This document shows, piece by piece, positions 20,809-28,663 of a stretch of 57,229 nucleotides of DNA (the first letter of the stretch is position 1; each line of letters begins with the position of its first letter). The position numbers and the translations under genes were made by a program. This DNA is from Bacteroidales bacterium (lineage in GTDB: Bacteria; Bacteroidota; Bacteroidia; Bacteroidales; Bacteroidaceae): assembly GCA_015060885.1 (NCBI GenBank), contig SUXO01000011.1, positions 1 to 57,229 on the forward strand, written 5' to 3'. The notes under the pieces are model-generated. The model was not told where the DNA came from, ran no database searches, and worked only from the letters and a program-made list of their open reading frames with translations.

Positions 20809-20823
20809 CCCCACAATTCCCCA
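20809..20823 (-). promoter_or_regulatory. MraZ-type operator (two TGGGG boxes)
   Basis: On the minus strand, TGGGGAATTG occurs twice in a row, giving two TGGGN boxes spaced exactly 10 bp apart (20823-20819 and 20813-20809), 45 bp before the mraZ start. In E. coli, MraZ binds TGGGN repeats separated by 5 bp. A possible -7 box (TATTTTG) lies just upstream at about 20837-20843, so binding here would cover the start of transcription. Confidence 0.7.
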
Positions 20824-20985
20824 CCATAAAATCAAAATAATTTTTCGCAAAGTTTTCAACAGGTTGTTAACACTTCTATTTGGCTGAATATAAACCCGTT
20901 GTTCTGCATGGTTGTGAGTGGGTTGGGCTAATGGTTTTATAGAGCGCTTTTCGGGGGTGTTTCTATCACCGGGGGAGTAAAAAAT

Positions 20986-21016
20986 AATCCGACAACCATT
21001 TCGTGGTTGTCGGATT
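20986..21016 (-). terminator. Second terminator after the lipoprotein pair
   Basis: A perfect 13-bp stem (20986-20998 with 21004-21016) and a 5-nt loop are followed on the minus strand by ATTTTTTA. With the hairpin at 21051-21079 this forms a double stop between the lipoprotein genes and the mraZ promoter. The rest of the 334-bp stretch 20765-21098 holds the MraZ operator and no gene. Confidence 0.8.
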
Positions 21017-21050
21017 TAAAAGGTGTAAGTCTGTGCTTGTGAATGTAAAA

Positions 21051-21079
21051 ACCGAGCCGCCTTCAGAGGGCGGCTCGGT
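21051..21079 (-). terminator. First terminator after the lipoprotein pair
   Basis: An 11-bp GC-rich stem (ACCGAGCCGCC with GGCGGCTCGGT) and a 7-nt loop are followed on the minus strand by TTTTTAC. It lies 20 bp past the stop of the 21099 gene. A closely similar GC stem ends the peptidase gene at 22676-22698. Confidence 0.85.
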
Positions 21080-21098
21080 GAATAAAGAATGTGTTATA

Positions 21099-21581
21099 TT
21101 ACTCTTTTTGAACAAGTTCAAAGAAACCGCTGATTTCCTGCTGGTCAATAGCTTGACGAACATTGTAGCGTTTAATCTGATCCTCATATCCTTTCTTCGA
21201 AACTTTTACCTCTATTTGTACATCACGCGAGTTTTCGTATGTCAAACCCAAGATGTTGAATCCTTTTGTCTCTTCCAAAGGAGTAGTTGCCATATAAGTT
21301 TCATTTGTGTTCTTCACAATGGAAGGAATGCTTGAAATTACACGGTAGAAAACGCGAGCACCACGAGGATCGCTGTCGAAATGCCAACGAATAATAGTGC
21401 GCTCCAAAGCTGTTGCTCCGGGGTTGTCACGGCTAACCATATTGTCTGCTTCGCCGGCAACAATTGTTGGGTCTTTTTCGTAGGCAGAAGGTTGTACGGG
21501 AATATAAACTTTCTTTGTACAGGAAGCAAGGATAAACATACTTGCAACAATGATAAGCATTGTTTTTAATGTAGTCTTCAT
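21099..21581 (-). CDS. Lipoprotein of unknown function, short paralogue
   Basis: The 160-residue protein has a lipoprotein signal (hydrophobic core, then LASC near residue 20) and so is probably anchored in the envelope. Residues 48-160 (from MVSRDNPGA to ELVQKE) are almost the same as the last 110 residues of the next gene, while the N-terminal parts differ. Beta-rich stretches ending in KKGYEDQIKRYN recall PEGA-type domains, but I cannot confirm this. The gene follows its paralogue by 29 bp and is closed by two terminators. No function can be given. Confidence 0.8.
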   Translation of the reverse strand: MKTTLKTMLIIVASMFILASCTKKVYIPVQPSAYEKDPTIVAGEADNMVSRDNPGATALERTIIRWHFDSDPRGARVFYRVISSIPSIVKNTNETYMATTPLEETKGFNILGLTYENSRDVQIEVKVSKKGYEDQIKRYNVRQAIDQQEISGFFELVQKE

Positions 21582-21610
21582 AATAATAAAAGTTTATTGG
21601 TTGTGTCGTA

Positions 21611-22381
21611 TTACTCTTTTGGAACAAGTTCAAAGAAACCGCTGATTTCCTGCTGGTCAATAGCTTGACGAACATTGTAGCGTTTTATTTGGTCTTCATA
21701 ACCACGTTTTGTGACTTTGATTTCTATTTGCACATCGCGCGAGTTTTCGTATGTCAAACCAAGTATGTTGAATCCTTTTGTCTCTTCAAAAGGAGTTGAC
21801 ATCAAATAGGTCTCATTTGTGTTCTTAACGACAGAAGGAATGCTCGATATCACACGGTAGAAAATGCGAGCACCGCGAGGGTCGCTGTCGAAATACCAGC
21901 GGATGATAGCTTTTTCCAGGTCTGTCGCTCCGGGGTTGTCACGGCTAACCATATTGTTCGACTGTCCTGCGGGGATTGTGGGGTCTTTCTTCTCTTTAAA
22001 GTTAAGCCAGAATTCTTTCCTTTCAGGTTTCATCAGTGCGCCGGTTGCAGCGTCAATACCGATACCAAGAATACCCCAGGAGAATAATCCTCCAATTAAT
22101 GTACCTACTGCAACTTTCTTGCCAACTATTATTTTGCAAGGCTCATAATTGTTAGCTGTCGCGATTACGGTTGTAGCACCGCCACGTCCTTTAATCTGTG
22201 TCTTAAAAGGGAAACTGACATTTCTGTGTTCTACGCCATCGATAATCAATGTTGCGTAATCAACATCATCGGCTGTGTTAAAGGTTACCTTTCGCGCCAT
22301 TCTTCCTGTAATAGTACCGCATGATGTTACAATTATCAACACTGTCAGGCACAGAATTGTAAACAATGCAATTTTTTTCAT
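21611..22381 (-). CDS. Lipoprotein of unknown function, long paralogue
   Basis: The 256-residue protein has a lipobox (VTSCG near residue 21). Residues 30-80 look like a carboxypeptidase-regulatory or PEGA-like beta domain (DYATLIIDGVEHRNVSFPF). A glycine-rich hydrophobic stretch follows (about 92-113, VAVGTLIGGLFSWGILGIG), which is common in small PEGA-containing lipoproteins. The C-terminal 110 residues are shared with the gene downstream. A candidate promoter with a C8 tract lies 114-150 bp upstream. Function unknown. Confidence 0.8.
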   Translation of the reverse strand: MKKIALFTILCLTVLIIVTSCGTITGRMARKVTFNTADDVDYATLIIDGVEHRNVSFPFKTQIKGRGGATTVIATANNYEPCKIIVGKKVAVGTLIGGLFSWGILGIGIDAATGALMKPERKEFWLNFKEKKDPTIPAGQSNNMVSRDNPGATDLEKAIIRWYFDSDPRGARIFYRVISSIPSVVKNTNETYLMSTPFEETKGFNILGLTYENSRDVQIEIKVTKRGYEDQIKRYNVRQAIDQQEISGFFELVPKE

Positions 22382-22494
22382 AAGCGTTTGTATTTAAGTA
22401 GTTATTAAAATTTTACTTTGCAATTCACATATTCCTTAACACAAAGAAAATGTGTAAAAAATCAATAGATTATGAATAATTCATAAATTTTGCG

Positions 22495-22531
22495 CAAATG
22501 TACAAATGTTAGGTCTAAAATTACCCCCCCC
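22495..22531 (-). promoter_or_regulatory. Candidate lipoprotein promoter with a homopolymer tract
   Basis: On the minus strand, TACATTTG (22502-22495) matches the Bacteroides -7 box. Twenty-one bp upstream of it a run of eight G (22531-22524) occupies the place where the -33 element should be. No good TTTG is visible there. The 342-bp stretch 22382-22723 otherwise holds only the peptidase terminator and AT-rich sequence. Confidence 0.4.
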
Positions 22532-22675
22532 ACCGTTAAAAAGTGTTAACGCGTGCAATTTTTATAAAAAATATCCATTTTAGGTGGTGTAAAAAGGAAT
22601 ATAGGCAAGTATGGCAACTCGTAGTTGTTTGTAGTTAATTCATCGATAATTCTTAAAAAATATTCAAAATTAAAA

Positions 22676-22698
22676 AGCCGCCCCTTTTGAGGGCGGCT
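22676..22698 (-). terminator. Terminator after the C1 peptidase gene
   Basis: An 8-bp GC stem (AGCCGCCC with GGGCGGCT) and a 7-nt loop are followed on the minus strand by TTTTTAATTTTG. It lies 26 bp past the stop codon. Confidence 0.85.
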
Positions 22699-22723
22699 CG
22701 GTAGGTAAATATTAGTGCTGTTA

Positions 22724-24130
22724 CTACTCTTCGGGAGCAAACATAGGGTCCCAGGCGGGGAGCATAGTGGGCTTCTCCTCCAAAATTTCGAGAACCTTTG
22801 CGGGAACATATTTCTTGTTAACCACAAGGCGGAACATATATTCGTCGAACCACTTGTCGGTCATTATGAGTGTTCCTTTATAGCCGTTGCTTGCACCCCA
22901 GCTGTTCTCAACCTGCCATTTTTTTGTCTTTCCGTTGCTGTCTATGTCAACGGCTTTCAGTGTCATTGCGTGCGACGAACCGCTGTCGAATGTCATAACT
23001 CGCTCGCGTTTATCCATTGTGAAGTCGATACCGAACAGCTCGCCATAGTTGTAGTTCGCAATGTCGAGTGTTCCGCGCTTGCTGTCGAGGTACTTGCCCA
23101 CGTCGCACGAGAAGTACATCATTGTGCTGTCCTTGATCGAAGCAATTGCCATCTGCTTAATCTCGTCGAGCGGGAGGTTGACATAGAGCCAGTTGTGTCC
23201 GTCGTAGGCGTGGCGGTCATACTCAATTTCGTAGCTCTTCCAGTAGGGGCGTGTGGGGTCGTTCATAAGCATCACAAAATCGTTTTGCAGGTCAATGCCG
23301 ATGAACTTGTCGTAGAAGCTCTTGGGAGTGTACTTCTGCGGTGTTTCGCGGTACTTGCCGTTGGCATTTTTGGGTGCCCACTCAAACTCGGTGGGGGGAA
23401 CGCCATATACCTGTGCAAGCATTCTGTAAACCACTTTCAGCTGCTCTTTCTTCAAATTGGCGAGCTCTTTCTCCTTTGCTCCTTTGGCAGCGGCATCGCG
23501 CAGGCGCACACCGAATTCACGCAGTTTTCTTATGAGCAGCGAGTTGAAAGCATCGGTGTGGTTGCTTGTGTATGTCTCGCGCATTGCGTCTTTGGGTACA
23601 ATGCCATATTTTGCAATGAGGTCGGCCACGCCGGTGAAGGTACCGCCGTCGCTCAACGGGTGCTTGAAGAGCCACTCTACCATGCGGTCGTCCTGCGGTT
23701 TCTTGCGTGTGTCGATTATTCCTTGGAGGAACAAATTTGACTTTTCGAGCTGGTCCCAGAAGAAGTTGTAGAGCTGCGAGAATTCAAAGCCGTCGAGTTT
23801 CTGCTCGGCAATCATCTTGGCACGCAGCACGTTCATACCGGTGAACAGCCAGCAACGGCCCGACGACTCCTGGTCGGTGATGCCTTTCGACTCAACGCTG
23901 TGGCTGAAATAGGTATCCAGCTCGCCCAGGTTCTCCTGGTTCACAGCGAGTGTCTTTATGGGGCTGGCGAGCATTATGTTCTGCAAAGCCTTTTCGGTGT
24001 TGCCGGGTTTGTAGCTTGCGCTTATCTCGTCGAGCATCGCTTTGTCGATGCCTCCTGCCGCGTTCTGTGCGGTAGCTCCGCCGGCAATCATTGCTGCTGC
24101 AAGCAGCGATACAATTTTAAGGTGTTTCAT
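22724..24130 (-). CDS. Secreted C1-family peptidase (aminopeptidase C / bleomycin hydrolase type)
   Basis: The 468-residue protein has a signal peptide (MKHLKIVSLLAAAMIAGG, then ATAQ) and a papain-like C1B domain. The catalytic cysteine is in QESSGRCWLFTG, the histidine in GSSHAMTL and the asparagine in VENSWGASNGYKG. These match aminopeptidase C, which cuts single residues from peptide N-termini. The signal peptide suggests a periplasmic form. I placed the start at 24130 because the 17 residues before it break the signal peptide and would overlap the mfd stop. It lies 40 bp downstream of mfd. Confidence 0.9.
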   Translation of the reverse strand: MKHLKIVSLLAAAMIAGGATAQNAAGGIDKAMLDEISASYKPGNTEKALQNIMLASPIKTLAVNQENLGELDTYFSHSVESKGITDQESSGRCWLFTGMNVLRAKMIAEQKLDGFEFSQLYNFFWDQLEKSNLFLQGIIDTRKKPQDDRMVEWLFKHPLSDGGTFTGVADLIAKYGIVPKDAMRETYTSNHTDAFNSLLIRKLREFGVRLRDAAAKGAKEKELANLKKEQLKVVYRMLAQVYGVPPTEFEWAPKNANGKYRETPQKYTPKSFYDKFIGIDLQNDFVMLMNDPTRPYWKSYEIEYDRHAYDGHNWLYVNLPLDEIKQMAIASIKDSTMMYFSCDVGKYLDSKRGTLDIANYNYGELFGIDFTMDKRERVMTFDSGSSHAMTLKAVDIDSNGKTKKWQVENSWGASNGYKGTLIMTDKWFDEYMFRLVVNKKYVPAKVLEILEEKPTMLPAWDPMFAPEE

Positions 24131-24170
24131 AGGTTTTTTTGTTTTGTTTCGGCAAATATAACATAATTTT

Positions 24171-27100
24171 TTAAATCCCAATCTTTACCGCTCTTTGCAC
24201 CTCCTCGATGAAGGCGTGAGCCGTCTCCACATTCTTCACGTTGCCAATGGTTATTATGCAACGCCCGTCGGCCTCCTTCACCTGGCAGTTGAAGGGGCTT
24301 GTGTGCATATAGGCAAGTATGTGGCCGAACTGCTCGCTTTCGTAGAACTTGCGGTTCTTGCTGTCGACAAAGAAGATGTTCATACGCCCGCCTTTAAGGT
24401 AAATCTTCTCGATATTCAGTTCCTGTGCCTTGTGGCGCAGGCTCACCATCTTCATAAGCTCCTCGGCCTCTTTGGGTATGTCGCCGAAACGGTCTTTCAG
24501 CCTTGTGCGGAACGCCGCTATCTCCTTCTCGGTGGTGAGTGAGTCGAGTTCGCGGTAGAGCAGGATGCGTTCGTTGCTGTCGGGCACATACACGGCCGGC
24601 AACAACAGTTCCAGGTCGCTCTCCACAAAGCACTCTTTTACAAAGAAAGCGTTGCTCTCTTCCTCGTCGGTGAGAATGTCGGCAAACTCATCCTCTTTAA
24701 GTTCAAGAACGGCCTCGGCAAGGATTTTCTGGTAGGTCTCATATCCCAGGTCGGCAATGAAGCCGCTCTGTTCGGCACCGAGCAGGTTGCCGGCACCGCG
24801 AATGTCCAGGTCCTGCATAGCAATGTGCATACCGCTGCCGAGTTCGCTGAAACTCTCAATGGCTTCGAGGCGGCGGCGTGCATCGGTGGTGAGGTTCTCG
24901 CGTGGCGGTGTCAACAGGTAGCAGAATGCCTTGCGTTTACCACGCCCTACGCGCCCGCGCATCTGGTGCAGGTCGCTCAACCCGAAGTGCTGTGCCTGGT
25001 TTATTATAATGGTGTTAACGTTGGGTATGTCAATTCCGTTCTCCACAATGGAGGTTGCAATGAGCACGTCGTAGTCGTGGTTTATAAAGGCGTAAAGCAC
25101 CTTTTCGAGCTCGGCCGGCTCCATCTGCCCGTGTCCTGTACACACACGCGCGTCGGGCACGGCACGCTTTATCATATTTTCAAGCTCGCGCATATTTGAT
25201 ATGCGGTTGTTTATGAAGAACACCTGTCCGTTGCGGCTCAACTCAAAATTTATGGCCTCCTTTATCACGTCGGCATCGAAGGTCTGTATCTCGGTGTGTA
25301 TGGGGTAGCGGTTGGGCGGCGGTGTCTGTATCATTGAGAGGTCGCGTGCCCCCATAATGGAGAATTGCAGTGTGCGCGGAATGGGTGTGGCTGTCATTGT
25401 GAGTGTGTCGACATTCACCTTGAACTGTCGCAGTTTCTCTTTCACAGCAACACCGAACTTCTGCTCCTCGTCAATGATAAGCAGCCCCAAGTCCTTGAAC
25501 TCTACATCCTTGCCTGTGAGGCGGTGTGTGCCAATAACAATATCCACCTTGCCCTCTTTAATATCCTGCAACACCTTCTTGGCGGTTGCGCCGCTGCGGG
25601 CACGGCTCAAATACTGCACGTTGCAGGGGAACTCCTTCAATCGCTCCTTGAATGTGAGATAGTGCTGGTAGGCAAGCACGGTGGTGGGCACAAGCACGGC
25701 AACCTGCTTGCCGTCGGTTGCAGCCTTGAAGGCGGCTCTTATTGCAACCTCGGTCTTGCCGAACCCCACATCGCCGCAAATTAGTCGGTCCATTGGGCGG
25801 CCACGCTCCATATCCTTCTTGACCTCATTGGTCGCTTTCAGTTGGTCGGGGGTGTCCTCGTAAATGAAACTTGCCTCCAATTCGGTTTGCAGGTAGCTGT
25901 CGGGCGAGAAGGCAAACCCTTTCTCCTTGTAGCGTTGCGAATAGAGCTTTATGAGGTCGCGTGCAATGTCCTTTATCTTCTTCTTTGTGCGCTCCTTCAT
26001 ACGCTCCCACGCTCCCGTGCCTAGCTTGCTCACCGTGGGTGCGTCGCCCTCCTTCCCACGATATTTCGATATCTTGTGCAGGTTGTGTATGGATACAAAA
26101 ACCACATCGTCGTTCTTGTATATGAGCTTTATAGCCTCTTGAACGCCGTTGCCTGTGGGTATGCGCACAAGGCCGCCGAAACGGCCTATTCCGTGGTCTA
26201 TGTGAACAATGTAGTCGCCCGTGCCGAACTCTTTAAGTTCTTTAAGCGTGAGTGCCACTTTGCCGCTGCGGGCTCTTTCGCTGCGCAGGCGGAAATTGTG
26301 GAAACGGCCGAACAGCTGGTGATCGGTGAAGAGTGCCACACGCAGGGTGTTGTCGCAGAATCCTTCGTGTATGGTGTTCTCCACGGGGGTAAATGGAATG
26401 TCGTCGCCTCTCTCTTCGAAGATAGCTTTCAATCGCTCGGCCTGGTGCAGGTCGTCGGTGAGCAGCATCAGCCTGTATCCTTTTTTAATATAGTCGCTCA
26501 GGGTGCTGCTCACAAGGTCGAAATCCTTGTGGAACAGCGGTTGGGGCGATGTTTCGAACTTTACCTTTGTGCCTGTGGCATTGGCGGCGGAACGCATCTC
26601 CCAGTGCTTAACGCTGTGAGCATAACGGTCGAGCTCGTCGGCGGTCATCAGTTGCGGCAGTTCGGGCAGTTCACTTTCCGATAGCTTGGCCTGCAACGAA
26701 AAGCCCTCATTGTTCAGCTTGTCGATGCAACCCTTTACAAACTCTATGTCTTTGGTAACGAGTATGGCGTTTTTGGGCAGGAAACCGGTTATTGCCACGC
26801 TCTCGTTGCCCGTAATCTTGGGTACGATGGCGGCCTCTTCGCACCGTTCACGCGACAGTTGGGTTTCCACCTCAAATGTTCTTATGCTCTCCACCTCGCT
26901 GCCGAAGAAGTCGATGCGGTAAGGGCACTCCGACGAGAATGAGAATATATCTATAATGCTGCCTCGCACGGCAAATTCTCCCGGTTCGTAAACATATGTG
27001 ACCTCCTTGAAACCAAGCCCGGTGAGTTTCTTTTCTATATTGTCGCGCTCAATGACATCGCCCGTGGCAATGTTAAGAGTCTTCTTTTCGAGGTCGCTCT

Positions 27101-27524
27101 GCGATGCCACCTTTTCGGCGAGTGCGTCGGGGTGTGTGACAATGGTAAGCCCCTCGCCACGCTTGCGGCCTGTGAGGCGGCTCATAACTTCGGTGCGCAG
27201 TATGCGGTTGGCATCATCTTCCTGCCCATACTTCAAGGCGCGGCGGAACGACGACGGGAAAAAGAGAGTGTTGCCCTCGCCGCACATCTGCACAATGTCG
27301 TGGTAGAAATAGCCGGCTTCGTCGGCATCGTTCATCACCACAAGAAAAGTCTGTTCGGGAGCGCGTTGTTTCAGGCCGCACATAACCATTGCGGCCGCGC
27401 TGCCTGTGAGCCCTTCGAGGAGAGCGCGTTTCTTGCCCCCCTCTTCGCGCAAACGCAACAGAGCTTCCACTCCGGGATGCGATGAATATAGTTGTATTAT
27501 CTCTTCTGTTGTCATAGAATTCAT
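24171..27524 (-). CDS. mfd: Transcription-repair coupling factor Mfd
   Basis: Mfd removes stalled RNA polymerase and recruits UvrA to damaged template strands. The 1117-residue protein has an N-terminal UvrB-like region, the RNA polymerase interaction domain (GDYIVHIDHGIGRFGGLV near residue 460), and a RecG-like translocase with ICGDVGFGKTEVA, IIDEEQKFGV, TATPIPRTLQ and MRGRVGRGKR. A TRCF C-terminal domain ends it. An alternative start is the ATG at 27515, three codons in. I cannot decide between them. A candidate promoter lies at 27594-27601. Confidence 0.97.
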   Translation of the reverse strand: MNSMTTEEIIQLYSSHPGVEALLRLREEGGKKRALLEGLTGSAAAMVMCGLKQRAPEQTFLVVMNDADEAGYFYHDIVQMCGEGNTLFFPSSFRRALKYGQEDDANRILRTEVMSRLTGRKRGEGLTIVTHPDALAEKVASQSDLEKKTLNIATGDVIERDNIEKKLTGLGFKEVTYVYEPGEFAVRGSIIDIFSFSSECPYRIDFFGSEVESIRTFEVETQLSRERCEEAAIVPKITGNESVAITGFLPKNAILVTKDIEFVKGCIDKLNNEGFSLQAKLSESELPELPQLMTADELDRYAHSVKHWEMRSAANATGTKVKFETSPQPLFHKDFDLVSSTLSDYIKKGYRLMLLTDDLHQAERLKAIFEERGDDIPFTPVENTIHEGFCDNTLRVALFTDHQLFGRFHNFRLRSERARSGKVALTLKELKEFGTGDYIVHIDHGIGRFGGLVRIPTGNGVQEAIKLIYKNDDVVFVSIHNLHKISKYRGKEGDAPTVSKLGTGAWERMKERTKKKIKDIARDLIKLYSQRYKEKGFAFSPDSYLQTELEASFIYEDTPDQLKATNEVKKDMERGRPMDRLICGDVGFGKTEVAIRAAFKAATDGKQVAVLVPTTVLAYQHYLTFKERLKEFPCNVQYLSRARSGATAKKVLQDIKEGKVDIVIGTHRLTGKDVEFKDLGLLIIDEEQKFGVAVKEKLRQFKVNVDTLTMTATPIPRTLQFSIMGARDLSMIQTPPPNRYPIHTEIQTFDADVIKEAINFELSRNGQVFFINNRISNMRELENMIKRAVPDARVCTGHGQMEPAELEKVLYAFINHDYDVLIATSIVENGIDIPNVNTIIINQAQHFGLSDLHQMRGRVGRGKRKAFCYLLTPPRENLTTDARRRLEAIESFSELGSGMHIAMQDLDIRGAGNLLGAEQSGFIADLGYETYQKILAEAVLELKEDEFADILTDEEESNAFFVKECFVESDLELLLPAVYVPDSNERILLYRELDSLTTEKEIAAFRTRLKDRFGDIPKEAEELMKMVSLRHKAQELNIEKIYLKGGRMNIFFVDSKNRKFYESEQFGHILAYMHTSPFNCQVKEADGRCIITIGNVKNVETAHAFIEEVQRAVKIGI

Positions 27525-27545
27525 ATATTGCTACATAGCAACTTT

Positions 27546-27601
27546 GCGGAAACCGATGTTTTTACGATTTCCGCACAATCTTTTGCTTTGTTGCAAAAGT
27601 A
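27546..27601 (-). promoter_or_regulatory. Candidate mfd promoter and leader hairpin
   Basis: On the minus strand, TACTTTTG (27601-27594) matches the -7 consensus. A TTTG lies 23 bp upstream, somewhat too far. The leader would contain a hairpin with arms GCGGAAA (27546-27552) and TTTCCGC (27568-27574). Confidence 0.35.
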
Positions 27602-27696
27602 CTTAAATTATCGGTTTTCAGGGCCAAAAAAGATATTTTTTAACGCTATTTCGTTCAATAACAATCAAAATGTCGCCAATAACGACAATTTTTAAT

Positions 27697-27704
27697 TATA
27701 TTTG
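27697..27704 (+). promoter_or_regulatory. Candidate -7 box for the thioesterase operon
   Basis: TATATTTG matches TAnnTTTG, 144 bp before the thioesterase start. No clear -33 element is visible. The 324-bp stretch 27525-27848 holds this box, the mfd promoter on the other strand, and the intergenic repeat at 27736-27806. Confidence 0.35.
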
Positions 27705-27735
27705 CAAACTGCGTAATATATGAATTCGGCATTTA

Positions 27736-27806
27736 TGTCATATCGAACGAATGTGAGATATCCCTGTATCGCTTTCAGATTCCTCACACAAGGTTCAGTA
27801 TGACAC
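27736..27806. repeat. GTCAT-type intergenic repeat, long imperfect hairpin
   Basis: The left arm reads TGTCATATCGAACGAATG then TGAG and the right arm CTCACACAAGGTTCAG then TATGACA. They pair imperfectly over about 22 bp. Related elements are at 30740-30796, 45133-45161 and 45911-45941. This GTCATnnCGAAC...GAGATCT pattern is common between genes in Bacteroidota genomes. Confidence 0.65.
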
Positions 27807-27848
27807 ATAGGTTGCCTTTTGCAAGCATAATTTTAAAAAGTTAAGAAT

Positions 27849-28256
27849 ATGAATGACTATGCTTTCACATACACGATGAGTGTACGCGATTATGAACTCG
27901 ACTTCCAGGGAGTAGTGAACAATTCCAATTATCAGCACTACCTGGAACACGCGCGTCACGAATTCCTGAAAACCCGTGGAGGCAGTATGTCGGCTTTGCA
28001 CGATGCCGGTGTCGACCCTATGGTGTCTAAAATAACCATTGAATACAAACATCCCTTGCGCGGCGGCGACGACTTTGTTGTGGGTGTGAATATGGTGCGC
28101 GAGGGTGCAAAGCTCGTTTTCATACAGGATATACACAACCTTGCCAACAATAAACTTGTTGTAAAGGCACGTGTCGAAGTGGTGTGCCTCAAAGACGGTC
28201 GCCTCACCCGCGGAGAGATGTTCGACGAAATATTCAAGGATTTTTTCAATAAGTAG
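27849..28256 (+). CDS. Acyl-CoA thioesterase, 4HBT hotdog fold
   Basis: The 135-residue protein fits the 4-hydroxybenzoyl-CoA thioesterase family: FTYTMSVRDYELDFQGVVNNSNYQHYLEHAR contains the conserved D..GVVNNxxY..Y.E.AR pattern, with the acidic residue and asparagine of the active site. It would hydrolyse acyl-CoA thioesters; the substrate is unknown. It begins a run of plus-strand genes, with the next gene only 3 bp away. Confidence 0.88.
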   Translation: MNDYAFTYTMSVRDYELDFQGVVNNSNYQHYLEHARHEFLKTRGGSMSALHDAGVDPMVSKITIEYKHPLRGGDDFVVGVNMVREGAKLVFIQDIHNLANNKLVVKARVEVVCLKDGRLTRGEMFDEIFKDFFNK

Positions 28257-28259
28257 AGT

Positions 28260-28637
28260 ATGGATATATTTATTCTGATATTGGCCGGAGCCATCGTCTT
28301 TACATTAAAGTTTATATTTAGTATCGATGAGCCTCATCCCACAACCAAGGCGAACAAGCCACGCGGTTATGTAGGCGAGGCTTTCCCCACCATTGTGGTA
28401 TACGAGGAACCTGGCGAGCCTGTGATGAAAGTGGAGCCGGTTGTAACAAGAGTGCAGGCTGCAAGAAGGCAACCGCAGCCGGTTTCCAAGCACGAAACAA
28501 TGTCGAAGCGTGATGTAAAACCCGTTGAGGCCCCTGTGGTTGAGGAGAAGAGCGAGAACCTGTATGCCTTGAAAGATAAATCGGACATAAAGAAAGCGAT
28601 AATATATTCCGAGATTTTTAACAGAAAATATAACTGA
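28260..28637 (+). CDS. Small membrane-anchored protein of unknown function
   Basis: I do not recognise this 125-residue protein. It begins with a hydrophobic segment (residues 3-19, IFILILAGAIVFTLKFI) and no cleavage site, so it is likely membrane-anchored. A Pro/Val/Lys/Glu-rich middle (about 45-95) looks disordered. The last 30 residues (LKDKSDIKKAIIYSEIFNRKY) look like a helix and may be the working part. It lies 3 bp after the thioesterase and 26 bp before the CoA-transferase, which suggests one transcript. Confidence 0.7.
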   Translation: MDIFILILAGAIVFTLKFIFSIDEPHPTTKANKPRGYVGEAFPTIVVYEEPGEPVMKVEPVVTRVQAARRQPQPVSKHETMSKRDVKPVEAPVVEEKSENLYALKDKSDIKKAIIYSEIFNRKYN

Positions 28638-28663
28638 TAACATAAACACAAACACATACCGAT

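Noticed and set aside
21099-22381. Frameshifted single gene instead of two lipoproteins
   Set aside because: Each gene has its own lipoprotein signal, start and stop, and the shared halves are both complete.
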